A stretch of DNA of 64,000 nucleotides. Origin: Thalassococcus profundi. Lineage in GTDB: Bacteria > Pseudomonadota > Alphaproteobacteria > Rhodobacterales > Rhodobacteraceae. The stretch lies in the NCBI RefSeq assembly GCF_003344785.1, contig NZ_QPMK01000010.1:62001-126000 (forward strand). The letters run 5' to 3'. A program made the position numbers and the translations under genes. Below, piece by piece: positions 38,763-47,843 of this stretch (the stretch's first letter is position 1; each line of letters begins with the position of its first letter). The notes under the pieces are model-generated. The model worked only from the letters and a program-made list of their open reading frames with translations. It was not told where the DNA came from and ran no database searches.

Positions 38763-39857
38763 ATGGATAGAATGCCGAACTGGGCCGATGCGGTGCTCGT
38801 CCCGCTGATCTCGCTGCTGCTGGCCGCGATCCTGTCGGCGGGGGTGATCCTCGCCATCGGGGAAAGCCCGGTCGATGCCTTTTCGCTGATGGTCGAGGGC
38901 GCGCTGATGCGCTCAGCGGGCTGGGGTTACACGCTCTACTATGCCACCAACTTCATCTTCACCGGCCTTGCCGTGTCGGTCGCCTTTCACGCCCGCCTCT
39001 TCAACATCGGCGGCGAGGGGCAGGCGATGCTGGGCGGGCTCGGCGTGGCGCTGGTGTGCCTCTACATCCCCTGGCCGCACTGGTCGCTGGCAATCGTCGC
39101 CGGTGCCGTGGGGGCCGCCCTCTTCGGTGCGCTCTGGGCGCTGGTGCCGGCCTACCTGCAAGCCAAACGCGGCAGCCATATCGTCATCACCACGATCATG
39201 TTCAACTTCATCGCCGCGGCGCTGCTGAACTACGTGCTGGTGAACCTGCTGCGTCCCGTCGGCGCCATGGACCCGGCCACGGCGCGCTTTCCCGACGCGG
39301 TGCACCTGCCCACTTTCCAGGACATGTTCTCGACCGCAGCGACGCCGCTCTTCCGCGGCGCACCGGCGAATGTCAGCTTTTTCCTTGCGCTGCTGGCCTG
39401 CGGGCTGGTCTGGCTGCTGATCTGGCGCACCCGGCTGGGCTACGAGATCCGGGCCTTCGGCCATTCGGACTCCGCCGCGCGTTACGCCGGCATCTCGCCG
39501 GTGCGCATCACCGTGGTGACCATGCTGATCTCGGGCGGGCTTGCGGGCATGATGGCCGTGAACACCACCATGGGCGAGGCCGAGCGGCTGGTGATGAACG
39601 CCACGGAGGGTGCGGGCTTCATCGGCATCGCGGTGGCCCTGATGGGCCGCAATCATCCCATCGGCGTGCTTCTGGCGGCGATCCTCTTCGGGTTTCTCTA
39701 CCAGGGCGGCGCCGAACTGGCGCTCTGGACCAACATCCCGCGCGAACTGATCGTTGTGATCCAGGCGCTGGTGATCCTGTTCACCGGCGCGCTCGACAAC
39801 ATGGTGCGGATGCCGCTGGAACGGGCGTTCCTCGCGGGCCGCAAACGGAGGGCATGA
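38763..39857 (+). CDS. ABC transporter permease (nucleoside/simple-sugar type), first
   Basis: This 364-residue membrane protein has eight to ten hydrophobic segments and the family signature FHARLFNIGGEGQAMLGGLG. It forms the channel with the next permease. The start at 38763 follows GGAAGA. An ATG at 38726 with an equally good position opens another frame that stops after 14 codons. Relatives often start MADRMPNW, so a small insertion upstream may have moved the start; this is inference. Confidence 0.9.
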   Translation: MDRMPNWADAVLVPLISLLLAAILSAGVILAIGESPVDAFSLMVEGALMRSAGWGYTLYYATNFIFTGLAVSVAFHARLFNIGGEGQAMLGGLGVALVCLYIPWPHWSLAIVAGAVGAALFGALWALVPAYLQAKRGSHIVITTIMFNFIAAALLNYVLVNLLRPVGAMDPATARFPDAVHLPTFQDMFSTAATPLFRGAPANVSFFLALLACGLVWLLIWRTRLGYEIRAFGHSDSAARYAGISPVRITVVTMLISGGLAGMMAVNTTMGEAERLVMNATEGAGFIGIAVALMGRNHPIGVLLAAILFGFLYQGGAELALWTNIPRELIVVIQALVILFTGALDNMVRMPLERAFLAGRKRRA

Positions 39858-40822
39858 TGGACTTCCTGACCCTTCTCCAGGTGCTCGACAGCACCGTGCG
39901 GCTCGCCACACCGCTGCTGCTGGCCTGTCTCGCCGGGCTCTTTTCCGAACGCGCGGGCATCTTCGACATCGGGCTCGAGGGCAAGATGCTTGCCTCCGCC
40001 TTCTTCGCCGCCGCCACGGCTGCGCTCACCGGGTCGGTCTGGCTGGGCCTTCTGGCCGGGATCGCGTCGTCGATGGTGCTGTCGGCGATCCACGGGCTGG
40101 CCTCGATCACCTTCCGCGGCAACCAGCTGATCTCAGGCGTGGCGATCAATTTCCTCGCGGCGGGCATGACCGTGCTGATCGCGCAGGACTGGTTCGCCCA
40201 GGGCGGCCGCACCCCGTCGCTGATGAGCGGCGGCCGGTTCGAGGATATCACCCTTCCGCTGGCCGGGACGCTCGCACCGGTGCCGATCATCGGCCCGATC
40301 TATGCCGAGCTGATCTCCGGCCATTCGATCCTGGTCTATGTGGCCTTCCTCTGCGTGCCCGCGACATGGTGGGTCCTGTTCCGCACCCGTTTCGGCCTGC
40401 GCCTGCGCGCGGTGGGCGAAGCGCCCGAGGCGGTGGACACCGCCGGCGTGTCGGTGATCGGTCTGCGCTTTGCCGCCGTCGGCATCTGCGGGCTGCTCTG
40501 CGGGCTTGCCGGCGCCTACCTCGCCACCGGTCTGCAGGCGGGTTTCGTCAAGGACATGACCGCCGGCCGCGGCTACATCGCTCTGGCGGCGCTGATCTTC
40601 GCCAAGTGGCGGCCCTGGTACGCGCTTTGGGCCTGCCTGCTCTTCGGCCTGCTGCAGGCGGTGGCGCTGCGCTACCAGAACATCGACCTCGGCGGCATCG
40701 TCATCCCCGTGCAGTTCATGGACGCCCTGCCCTACATCCTGACGGTGGTGATCCTCGCGGGCTTCGTCGGCAAGGCGATCCCGCCGCGCGCCGGGGGCGA
40801 GCCCTATGTCAAGGAACGCTGA
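39854..40822 (+). CDS. ABC transporter permease (nucleoside/simple-sugar type), second
   Basis: This 322-residue permease has motifs LATPLLLACLAGLFSERAGI and FDIGLEGKMLASAFFAAATA, and eight or so membrane helices. The first ATG at 39854 overlaps the preceding stop as ATGA; the second ATG at 39857 is equally possible. It completes the BMP transporter operon, which ends in two extragenic palindromic repeats. Confidence 0.9.
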   Translation: MMDFLTLLQVLDSTVRLATPLLLACLAGLFSERAGIFDIGLEGKMLASAFFAAATAALTGSVWLGLLAGIASSMVLSAIHGLASITFRGNQLISGVAINFLAAGMTVLIAQDWFAQGGRTPSLMSGGRFEDITLPLAGTLAPVPIIGPIYAELISGHSILVYVAFLCVPATWWVLFRTRFGLRLRAVGEAPEAVDTAGVSVIGLRFAAVGICGLLCGLAGAYLATGLQAGFVKDMTAGRGYIALAALIFAKWRPWYALWACLLFGLLQAVALRYQNIDLGGIVIPVQFMDALPYILTVVILAGFVGKAIPPRAGGEPYVKER

Positions 40823-40826
40823 GCTT

Positions 40827-40878
40827 GCATCAAGAAGAGCTTTGATGCCTCCGGCGGGAGTTTAGAGGCAAGATGAAG
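40827..40878 (-). repeat. Extragenic palindromic repeat, copy C (minus orientation)
   Basis: GCATCAA-N8-TTGATGC (40827-40848) forms a hairpin. The adjoining 32 bases (40847-40878) are the exact reverse complement of 44811-44842. Read on the minus strand the repeat starts CTTCATCTTGCCTCTAAACT. It follows the last permease gene and may serve as its terminator. Confidence 0.75.
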
Positions 40879-40892
40879 CCGGGGACCCGGAT

Positions 40893-40949
40893 CCTTCTTC
40901 ATCTTGCCAATAAACCTCCGGGGAGCGCGAGGGGCTGGCCCCTCGCTCC
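40893..40949 (+). repeat. Extragenic palindromic repeat, copy D
   Basis: CCTTCTTCATCTTGCC, then AATAAACCTCCGGGG and a hairpin GAG-CG-CGAGGGGC-TG-CCCCTCG-CTC (about 40923-40949) form the element. The head matches copies C and E in CTTCATCTTGCC and TAAAC. The order of T-rich head, CCTC(C)GGGG and GC hairpin matches copies A and B. It sits between convergent genes ending at 40822 and 40961. Confidence 0.65.
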
Positions 40950-40960
40950 GGTCCTCTCGT

Positions 40961-42076
40961 TCAGCGCAGAGGCCCGGTCTGGTAAAGCCGGATCTTCAGC
41001 CCGCCATGCGGCACCGGCGGGCCGGCGGGCTTGAACGGCAGGCCGGTCGCCTTGGCCAGCGACGGCTCTGACGTCACCAGCCCGACGCGCCAGCCGGAAA
41101 AGCCCTCGCTCAGCCGCGCGCCGAGGCCTGCATAGACGCCGTAGAGCAGCTTCTTGTTGCCGATCCGCGCGCCGTAGGGCGGGTTGACCATCACCAGCCC
41201 CGGCGGCCCGTCGGGACGCGCGAGGTCGCTGACGGGCTGCACGGTAAAGGTCGTCTGATCGCCAACTCCGGCGCGGACGGCGTTCTCGGTCGCCATGCGG
41301 ATGGCACCGGCGTCGCGGTCGTAGCCGTAAAATCGCAGGTCCGGCACGGCGCCTGACGCCCGTTCGCGCAGCGCCTGCACCGCGGCCGCATCGACCGTGG
41401 CCAGATCCTCGAAGGCAAAGCGCCGGCTGCGCCCGGGCAAGAGCCCTGACGCGATCTCGGCCGCCTCGATCGGGAAGGTGCCCGAGCCGCACATCGGGTC
41501 GAGCACCGGCTCAACCCCGTCGTAACCGCATTGCCGCAGGAACAGCGCCGCCAGGGTTTCGCGCATCGGCGCCTTGCCGACGGCCACCTTGTGGCCGCGC
41601 TTGTGCAGGCCCTCGCCGCTGGTGTCGACGCTCAGGATCACCAGGTTGTCGTCAATCCGGACCTTGAGCACCAACGGCGCCTCGGCCGTGACCTCGACCC
41701 CCAGTTCCTCGCGCAGCGCCGTCTCGATCCGCTGCGCGGCGGCCCCGGCGTGGTAGATCTTCGACGCGCGGCAGCTCACCTCGACCTTCACCGGCACATC
41801 GGTGCGCAGCACCTCGTGCCAGGGAAATTTCCGTGCCCGTTTGTCCAGTTGCGCCAGGTGGAACGCGCGAAAACTGCCGATCCGCGCCAGCACCCGGCTG
41901 GCGCCGCGCAATTCGATATTGGCGCGCCAGACCTCGGGCCACCCGCCCTGCAACGCGACGCCGCCGGGGACGGAGTCGGCGCCGGCGAAACCGGCGGCGC
42001 GCACCTCGTCCAGAAGCGCGTCTTCGAGCCCGGGCAGGGCGACGAGGAAGATCTCGAAGGGGGCTGTGGTGTCCAT
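40961..42076 (-). CDS. THUMP-domain RNA guanine-N2 methyltransferase (RlmL/YpsC-like)
   Basis: This 371-residue protein has an N-terminal ferredoxin-like/THUMP region (EIFLVALPGLEDALLDEVRA to about residue 155) and a Rossmann methyltransferase domain with DPMCGSGTFPIEAA and the catalytic NPPYGARI motif. It would methylate a guanine N2 in 23S rRNA or tRNA. It equals the single-methyltransferase YpsC group, shorter than fused E. coli RlmKL. The start at 42076 has AGGGG. The 135-nt gap to the divergent permease shows nothing notable. Confidence 0.9.
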   Translation of the reverse strand: MDTTAPFEIFLVALPGLEDALLDEVRAAGFAGADSVPGGVALQGGWPEVWRANIELRGASRVLARIGSFRAFHLAQLDKRARKFPWHEVLRTDVPVKVEVSCRASKIYHAGAAAQRIETALREELGVEVTAEAPLVLKVRIDDNLVILSVDTSGEGLHKRGHKVAVGKAPMRETLAALFLRQCGYDGVEPVLDPMCGSGTFPIEAAEIASGLLPGRSRRFAFEDLATVDAAAVQALRERASGAVPDLRFYGYDRDAGAIRMATENAVRAGVGDQTTFTVQPVSDLARPDGPPGLVMVNPPYGARIGNKKLLYGVYAGLGARLSEGFSGWRVGLVTSEPSLAKATGLPFKPAGPPVPHGGLKIRLYQTGPLR

Positions 42077-42211
42077 TGCGCCCCTGTAGCGCGGATCGCC
42101 GCCAGCTTCGACAGCAATCTTCCGTGGCCGCGCCGCATCGCCGCGCGGAAAGCGCGCGAGCGGCATCGAGGCAGGTTGCCAATCGGGCACGCCCGGGCGC
42201 AGAGTACGCCC

Positions 42212-43126
42212 ATGCAGCTCTACCTTCCCATCGCCGAAGTTGCGGTCAATCTTTACCTGCTTCTGGGGCTGGGAACGCTTGTTGGCATGCTGTCTGGCAT
42301 GTTCGGCGTCGGCGGCGGGTTCCTGATCACGCCGCTGCTCTTCTTCATGGGAATCCCGCCTGCCGTGGCGGTCGCCACCGGGGCGAACCAGATCGTCGCC
42401 TCGTCGATCTCGGCGGTGCTGGCGCATCTCAAGCGCCGGACGGTAGACCTGCGCATGGGCACGGTGCTGCTGATCGGCGGGCTGATCGGCGCGGGCCTTG
42501 GCGTCTACGTCTTCAACCTGCTGCGCGAGATGGGCCAGGTCGATCTTCTGGTGCGGCTCTGCTACGTGGTGTTCCTGGGCGTCATCGGGGCGCTGATGTT
42601 CGTCGAATCCCTGCGCGCCCTCATGCAATCCAAACGCGGCGCCCCGCCCAGGCGCCGCCATCACGGCTGGGTGCACGGACTGCCGTTCAAGATGCGCTTC
42701 CGCACCTCTGGGCTCTATATCTCGGCGATCCCGCCGCTGATGGTGGGGGTGTCGGTGGGCCTCTTGGCGGCGATCATGGGGGTCGGCGGCGGCTTCATCA
42801 TGGTGCCGGCGATGATCTACCTGCTGGGCATGCCCACCAAGGTCGTGATCGGCACGTCGCTCTTTCAGATCATCTTTGTCACCGCCTTCACCACGCTGCT
42901 GCATGCCACGACGATGTACACCGTCGACATGGTGCTGGCGCTGGCGTTGATCGTCGGCGGCGTCGTCGGCGCGCAGCTGGGCGCGGTGATCGGGGCCAAG
43001 CTGCGCGCCGAGCAGCTGCGCATCTTGCTGGCACTTTTGGTGCTGGGCGTCTGCGGCAAGCTGGCGCTGGAACTGCTGCTCACCCCGTCCGAGCTTTACC
43101 TCATCGACGCGCCGGGGGTGGGCTGA
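42212..43126 (+). CDS. TauE/SafE-family (TSUP) membrane permease
   Basis: This 304-residue inner-membrane protein has about eight helices and the duplicated family motif GMFGVGGGFLITPLLFF (near residues 29-45) and AIMGVGGGFIMVPAMIYL (near 188-205). TSUP proteins export or import sulfite, sulfoacetate or related anions; the substrate is unknown here. It overlaps the next gene as TGATG. The neighbouring TIGR02186-type protein is a frequent companion. Confidence 0.9.
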   Translation: MQLYLPIAEVAVNLYLLLGLGTLVGMLSGMFGVGGGFLITPLLFFMGIPPAVAVATGANQIVASSISAVLAHLKRRTVDLRMGTVLLIGGLIGAGLGVYVFNLLREMGQVDLLVRLCYVVFLGVIGALMFVESLRALMQSKRGAPPRRRHHGWVHGLPFKMRFRTSGLYISAIPPLMVGVSVGLLAAIMGVGGGFIMVPAMIYLLGMPTKVVIGTSLFQIIFVTAFTTLLHATTMYTVDMVLALALIVGGVVGAQLGAVIGAKLRAEQLRILLALLVLGVCGKLALELLLTPSELYLIDAPGVG

Positions 43127-43887
43127 TGCGCCGACTGTTCGCCCTGCTGATCTGCCTGGCCCTGCCCGCCGCCGCGCAGGACGAAGAGGTCGTGCTGGGC
43201 CTGAGCCAGAACCAGGTGTCGATCACCGCCAATTTCGACGGCTCCGAGATCCTGATCTTCGGCGCGATCAAGCGCGAGACGCCGATCCCCGAGGATCCTC
43301 TCGAGGTGCTGATCACCGTGGCAGGACCGCAGCAGGAGCTGGTTGTCCGCCGAAAGGCGCGTCGTTTCGGCATCTGGGTCAACACCGACGCGGTCGAGGT
43401 CGATGCCGCGCCGTCCTTCTACGCGGTCGCCACCTCCGCGCCCTTCGAACAGACCATTTCGGCGGTGGAAGACCTGCGCCACAGCGTGTCGATCCCCCGC
43501 GCCATCCGCTCGGTCGGTGCGCCGATGAGCATCAACGACAGCCAGGCGTTTTCCGAGGCGGTGATCCGCATCCGCCGCGACAACGGCCTGTACCAGTTGC
43601 GCGAAGAGACCGTGTCGCTGCGGGAACAGACGCTCTTCGACACCTCCATCGCCATGCCCGCCAGCCTGACAGAAGGCGCCTACCCGACAAGGATCTTCCT
43701 GACGCGCGGCGGCACAGTGATTTCGCGCTACGAAACCGTCATCGACGTGCGCAAGGTCGGGCTGGAACGTTGGCTCTACAACCTCTCGCGCGAGCAGCCG
43801 CTGGTCTACGGCCTCTTGTCCGTCGCGCTGGCCATCGCCGCGGGCTGGAGCGCCTCTGCCGCCGCGCGCTATCTGAGGGACGGCTGA
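43126..43887 (+). CDS. TIGR02186-type membrane-anchored periplasmic protein
   Basis: This 253-residue protein has a cleavable signal peptide (LFALLICLALPAAAQDEE), a beta-rich periplasmic body and one C-terminal membrane helix (LVYGLLSVALAIAAGWSASA). I recognise it as the conserved unknown family found behind TSUP permeases in alphaproteobacteria. It starts one base into the stop of the permease and ends the same way with the thioesterase, so the three are coupled. A role as an accessory of the permease is inferred from linkage only. Confidence 0.8.
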   Translation: MRRLFALLICLALPAAAQDEEVVLGLSQNQVSITANFDGSEILIFGAIKRETPIPEDPLEVLITVAGPQQELVVRRKARRFGIWVNTDAVEVDAAPSFYAVATSAPFEQTISAVEDLRHSVSIPRAIRSVGAPMSINDSQAFSEAVIRIRRDNGLYQLREETVSLREQTLFDTSIAMPASLTEGAYPTRIFLTRGGTVISRYETVIDVRKVGLERWLYNLSREQPLVYGLLSVALAIAAGWSASAAARYLRDG

Positions 43888-44318
43888 TGGCCCGCCCCCT
43901 GCCCCCGACCCGCGCGGGTTATGCCGCCTTCCGCGTCCTGCCGACGCGCTGGATGGACAACGACGAATACGGGCACATGAACAACGCCACGTATTTCTCG
44001 CTTTTCGACACCGCCGTCAGCCTCTGGCAGATCGACCAGGGGATCGAGATTCGCGGGCCGAAGGCGAACCGGTTCCTGGTGGTCGAGAACGGCTGCACCT
44101 ATTTTGCCGAAGCCGGGTTTCCCGACCTCATCCATGCCGGTCTGCGGATCGGGCACCTGGGCCGGTCGTCCTTCCGCTATGAACTGGGTCTCTTCCGCAA
44201 CGACGAGGACAGCGCCTGCGCCACCGGATTCTTTGCGCAGGTGAACGTGGATGGCTCGGGGCGCCCCGCGCCGCTGCCCGAGGATATCCGTGGACTGCTG
44301 GCACGGATCGAAATTTGA
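43887..44318 (+). CDS. Hotdog-fold acyl-CoA thioesterase (4HBT/YbgC-like)
   Basis: This 143-residue protein has the hotdog catalytic stretch RWMDNDEYGHMNNATYFSLF, typical of 4-hydroxybenzoyl-CoA thioesterase relatives, and a conserved central helix. It hydrolyses an acyl-CoA in the cytoplasm; the substrate is unknown. The start overlaps the previous stop as TGATG. Confidence 0.88.
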   Translation: MARPLPPTRAGYAAFRVLPTRWMDNDEYGHMNNATYFSLFDTAVSLWQIDQGIEIRGPKANRFLVVENGCTYFAEAGFPDLIHAGLRIGHLGRSSFRYELGLFRNDEDSACATGFFAQVNVDGSGRPAPLPEDIRGLLARIEI

Positions 44319-44347
44319 CAACTCGGCACTGCGTTTCGTGCTAGGGT
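44315..44347 (+). promoter_or_regulatory. Candidate promoter of the 131-residue periplasmic protein gene
   Basis: A perfect TTGACA (44315-44320) overlaps the end of the thioesterase gene, and GCTAGGGT (44340-44347) supplies a GC-rich -10 of a form also seen upstream of DUF484 (53077-53084). Spacing is long (19-21 bp), so confidence is low. Confidence 0.35.
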
Positions 44348-44375
44348 TGCGCATCCGCCGCGAAAGGACAGACCC

Positions 44376-44771
44376 ATGCACACGACATTTGCCGCCAGCG
44401 CCCTGGTGCTTCTGCTTTCCGTCACGGGCCTTGCCGCGCAGCAAAGCGAAGAGGTCAGGTTCGCGCCCGGCAACTTCGGCACCATGGTCACCGGCAGCAT
44501 CACCGGCAAGGCCTACATGGACTACACCCTGGGCGCACAAGAGGGACAGGAGATGTTCGCCGAACTGACCTCAGACAGCGCGTCGGTCAACTTCAACATC
44601 CTGCCGCCCGGCAGCGACGGCCAGGCGATCTACATCGGGTCGATCGATGGCCCGACCGCCACCGTCACCTTGCCCGAAACCGGCACCTACACGATCCGCG
44701 TCTACCAGATGGGCAACGCCGCCGACAGCGGCCAGACCAACGCGTTCAACCTCGACCTGTCGATCCAGTGA
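44376..44771 (+). CDS. Small exported protein of unknown function (PPC-like fold possible)
   Basis: This 131-residue protein has a signal peptide (FAASALVLLLSVTGLAAQQ) and a beta-rich body (VRFAPGNFGTMVTGSITGKA, then LPETGTYTIRVYQMGN). The layout resembles bacterial pre-peptidase C-like or lysozyme-inhibitor-like domains. No catalytic motif is seen. The ATG at 44376 has GAAAGGA upstream. I do not recognise a named family with certainty. Confidence 0.8.
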   Translation: MHTTFAASALVLLLSVTGLAAQQSEEVRFAPGNFGTMVTGSITGKAYMDYTLGAQEGQEMFAELTSDSASVNFNILPPGSDGQAIYIGSIDGPTATVTLPETGTYTIRVYQMGNAADSGQTNAFNLDLSIQ

Positions 44772-44810
44772 GCCGACGCGCGACGCTGCCCGCACCGTGC
44801 AAGGACCCGC

Positions 44811-44842
44811 CTTCATCTTGCCTCTAAACTCCCGCCGGAGGC
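44811..44842 (+). repeat. Extragenic palindromic repeat, copy E
   Basis: CTTCATCTTGCC-TCTAAACT-CCCGCCGGAGGC is an exact inverted copy of 40847-40878, 4 kb away. It lies between convergent genes (44771 plus, 44870 minus), with a short CCGG-rich stem after it. Confidence 0.8.
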
Positions 44843-44869
44843 TCCGGCACCGGCCAACCGGAACCGCGA

Positions 44870-46744
44870 TCAGCCTTTCTCGTGAAAGAACCCGTAAATC
44901 CGTTCCGCCAGCGCCTCGCTGACGCCCTCGACGGCCTGCAGGTCCGACAGGTTCGCACGGCTCACCGCCTTGGCAGAGCCGAAATGCGCCAGCAGAGCCC
45001 TTTTGCGCGCCGCGCCCACGCCGGGCACGTCGTCGAGCGGATTGGCCGACACAGCCTTGGCGCGCTTGGCGCGGTGGGTGCCGATGGCAAAACGGTGCGC
45101 TTCGTCGCGCAGGCGCTGGACGAAATAGAGCACCGGATCGTTGTGGCGCAGCGCAAAGGGGCGCTGGCCGGGGCGGTGGAATTCCTCCTTGCCCGCATCC
45201 CGGTCGATGCCCTTGGCGACACCGACCATCGGAATGTCCTCGACCCCGTGCTCGCGCATAATCCCGGCCACCGCCGACACCTGCCCGGCGCCGCCGTCGA
45301 TCAGCAGCAGGTCGGGCCAGAGCCCCTTCGATCGGTCCGGATCGTCCTTCAGCAGGCGTTTGAAGCGACGCTCCAGCACTTCCTTCATCATGCCGAAGTC
45401 GTCGCCGGGCACGAGGTCCTCACCGCGGATGTTGAACTTGCGGTACTGGTTCTTCATGTAGCCATCCGGCCCCGCGACGATCATCGCGCCCACGGCGTTG
45501 GTGCCCTGGATGTGGCTGTTGTCGTAGACCTCGATGCGCTCGGGCGGCGCGTCCAGCGCGAAGGCTTCGGCCAGGCCGCGCAGCAGCTTTCCCTGCGTCG
45601 CCGTCTCGGCCATCTTGCGCGCGAGGCTCTCGCGGGCGTTGCGCGCGGCGCCCTCGATCAGCTCGGCCTTTTCGCCGCGCAAGGGCACCGCGATCTCGAC
45701 CTTGCGGCCCAGCTTGCCGGTCAGCGCCTCTTCCATCAGGTCGGTGTTCTCGATCGCGTGTGAGAGCAGCACCAGCCGCGCCGGTTCCTTGGTGTCGTAG
45801 AACTGCCCCAGGAAGGCCTCGAGCACCTCGGCCTCGTCCACCTCCGCGCCGACCCGCGGATAGAAATCGCGGTTGCCCCAGTTCTGGTTGGCGCGGATGA
45901 AGAACACCTGCACGCAGGCCTGCCCGCCGTCGAGATGCAGCGCGATCACGTCCGCCTCGGTCACGCCGCGCGGGTTGATGCCCTGTGCGGTCTGCACCTG
46001 CGTCAGCGCCCGGATCCGGTCGCGCAGCGCGGCGGCGCGTTCGAATTCCATCGCCTCGGACGCCTCCGACATCTGCCTGGCGAGGCTCTCTTGTATATGG
46101 GTGGTCTTGCCCTGAAGGAACTGCGCCGCGTCACGCACGCTGGCCTTGTAGTCTTCGCTTGAAATCTTGCCGACGCAAGGCGCGCTGCAGCGGCGGATCT
46201 GGTGCAGCAGGCAGGGCCGCGTGCGGCTGTCGAACATCGAATCCGTGCAGTTGCGCAGCAGGAACACCTTCTGCAGCTGGTTCAGCGTGCGGTTCACCGC
46301 GCCGGCGCTGGCGAAGGGTCCGAAATACTGGCCCTTGTCCTTCTTGGCGCCGCGATGCTTGGCGATCTGCGGAAAGGCGTGGCCGGTGATCAGGATGTTT
46401 GGAAAGCTCTTGTCGTCGCGCAAGAGCACGTTGTAGCGCGGCTTGAGTTGCTTGATCAGGTTCTGTTCGAGCAGCAGCGCCTCGGTTTCCGTGCGCGTCG
46501 TGAGAAACATCATCGACGCGGTTTCCCGGATCATCCGCGCGATCCGGCCCGAATGGCCCGCCGGCCGCGCGTAGTTGCTGACTCGCGCCTTGAGGTTGCG
46601 CGCCTTGCCCACGTAAAGCACCCGGCTTTGCGCATCCAGCATCCGGTACACGCCCGGGCTGCTGTCCAGAGTCTTGAGGTAGGACTGGATGCAGGCATGC
46701 CCGGTCGGGGTGTTTTCAGCCGAACTGTCAGGGCCGGTTGTCAT
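44870..46744 (-). CDS. uvrC: Excinuclease ABC subunit C
   Basis: This 624-residue nuclease cuts both sides of a DNA lesion in nucleotide excision repair with UvrAB. It has the GIY-YIG 3'-nuclease domain ([23 protein letters not shown]), the cysteine cluster [17 protein letters not shown] and the UVR motif [16 protein letters not shown]. The RNase H-like 5'-nuclease has [17 protein letters not shown] and [12 protein letters not shown], followed by C-terminal helix-hairpin-helix [18 protein letters not shown]. The start at 46744 precedes an AT-rich 304-nt region. Confidence 0.96.
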   Translation of the reverse strand: MTTGPDSSAENTPTGHACIQSYLKTLDSSPGVYRMLDAQSRVLYVGKARNLKARVSNYARPAGHSGRIARMIRETASMMFLTTRTETEALLLEQNLIKQLKPRYNVLLRDDKSFPNILITGHAFPQIAKHRGAKKDKGQYFGPFASAGAVNRTLNQLQKVFLLRNCTDSMFDSRTRPCLLHQIRRCSAPCVGKISSEDYKASVRDAAQFLQGKTTHIQESLARQMSEASEAMEFERAAALRDRIRALTQVQTAQGINPRGVTEADVIALHLDGGQACVQVFFIRANQNWGNRDFYPRVGAEVDEAEVLEAFLGQFYDTKEPARLVLLSHAIENTDLMEEALTGKLGRKVEIAVPLRGEKAELIEGAARNARESLARKMAETATQGKLLRGLAEAFALDAPPERIEVYDNSHIQGTNAVGAMIVAGPDGYMKNQYRKFNIRGEDLVPGDDFGMMKEVLERRFKRLLKDDPDRSKGLWPDLLLIDGGAGQVSAVAGIMREHGVEDIPMVGVAKGIDRDAGKEEFHRPGQRPFALRHNDPVLYFVQRLRDEAHRFAIGTHRAKRAKAVSANPLDDVPGVGAARKRALLAHFGSAKAVSRANLSDLQAVEGVSEALAERIYGFFHEKG

Positions 46745-47048
46745 TGCCTATGTCCATTCCACTTGCGGGACATGATTCTGTGCCGCGGCTGCAAAATACC
46801 GGCGTCGGGTTCAAGCGCCAAGGCATCCACGAGTCCTGTGGATAAAGGTGCGGGTATCTTTTGGGCAGCCGGAAATTTTCCTGTCTTTTGGCATAGTTCA
46901 TCAATTTGCCTGATTTTTGAGCGCAAATCCAACCCATTGATTTCGCTTCATATTTTTTTGATGCCACTACAAACATCTGATTTTATTAGGAGAATTGTAA
47001 CGGTTTTCCAACAGCAACAAGAGCGGTGCGTAACTTACCTAAGGTCGC
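46745..47048. other. AT-rich 304-bp intergenic region upstream of uvrC
   Basis: The stretch about 46850-47045 is strikingly AT-rich against this genome, with runs such as ATATTTTTTTGATG and ATTTTATTAGGAGAATTG. No convincing coding frame, tRNA or LexA-type GAAC-N7-GAAC pair was found. It probably holds the uvrC promoter (minus strand). A short minus-strand frame (46728-46976) runs into uvrC and looks spurious. Confidence 0.6.
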
Positions 47049-47825
47049 TTATTCGACCCCCAGAACGTCCGGTGTCTGCCACCCCAGATGCTGCCCGCCG
47101 TCGACGCACAAAAGCTGCCCGGTGATGGCCGGAGACGACAGAAAATATCCCAGCGCCGCGCAGATATCCTCCGGGTTGGAGCCGCGGCCGAGGACCGTCG
47201 CGGCGCGCTGCCGGGCGAAGTGCTGTTCCGACTGCCGCCCGCCCCTGAGCGTCGGCCCGGGACCGATGGCATTGACGCGCACCCGCGGCGCCAACGCCTG
47301 AGCCGCGGTCTGGGTCAGGGCCCAAAGTCCCATCTTGGCGATGGTGTAGGTCATGAACTCCGGCGTCAGCTTGCGCACCCGCTGGTCCAGCATGTTGATC
47401 ACCAACCCCTGCGCCACAGGCTCGTCTTGGTCGTCGGCCAAAGGCGCGGGCACCTGGGCGGCGAAATTCTGGATCAGCACGAAAGGCGCGCGCAGGTTGC
47501 TTTCCACGTGCCGGTCCCAGCTGTCGCGGGTCGCGGTTTCGATGTTGTCGTATTCGAAGATCGAGGCGTTGTTGACGAGGCAGGTCAGCGGCCCGCCCAG
47601 GACCTCGGCCGCCCGTCCCACCAGCGCTTGCGTGGCCGCCTCGGACAGCAGGTCGGCCTGCACCGCCTCGGCGCGGCGGCCCCTGGCCCGGATTTCGGCC
47701 ACCACCTCTTCCGCGGCCTCGGCGGAACTGGCGTAATGCACCGCCACATCGTGGCCGTGATCCGCCAGATAGAGGGCCATGGCACGGCCCAGCCGTTTCC
47801 CTGCTCCGGTCACCAGCGCGCGCAT
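47049..47825 (-). CDS. Pteridine-reductase-like short-chain dehydrogenase
   Basis: This 258-residue SDR has TGAGKRLGRA (the TGxxxRxG variant of pteridine reductases) and NNAS. In place of the usual catalytic Ser it carries Asp, in NMLDQ before YTIAK, as in PTR1/FolM. It may reduce dihydrobiopterin, dihydromonapterin or folate with NADPH. It is the last gene of an operon running sppA - small protein - antiporter - SDR. The ATG at 47825 has GGGGAGA upstream. Confidence 0.85.
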   Translation of the reverse strand: MRALVTGAGKRLGRAMALYLADHGHDVAVHYASSAEAAEEVVAEIRARGRRAEAVQADLLSEAATQALVGRAAEVLGGPLTCLVNNASIFEYDNIETATRDSWDRHVESNLRAPFVLIQNFAAQVPAPLADDQDEPVAQGLVINMLDQRVRKLTPEFMTYTIAKMGLWALTQTAAQALAPRVRVNAIGPGPTLRGGRQSEQHFARQRAATVLGRGSNPEDICAALGYFLSSPAITGQLLCVDGGQHLGWQTPDVLGVE

Positions 47826-47843
47826 CTCGGTCTCCCCATGGTC

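Noticed and set aside
46728-46976. 82-codon minus-strand frame upstream of uvrC
   Set aside because: It runs into the uvrC start, has no recognisable family and poor codon use for this genome; the AT-rich island is more likely regulatory.
46745-47048. LexA (SOS) box upstream of uvrC
   Set aside because: No GAAC-N7-GAAC or GTTC-N7-GTTC pair was found; only single half-sites occur.
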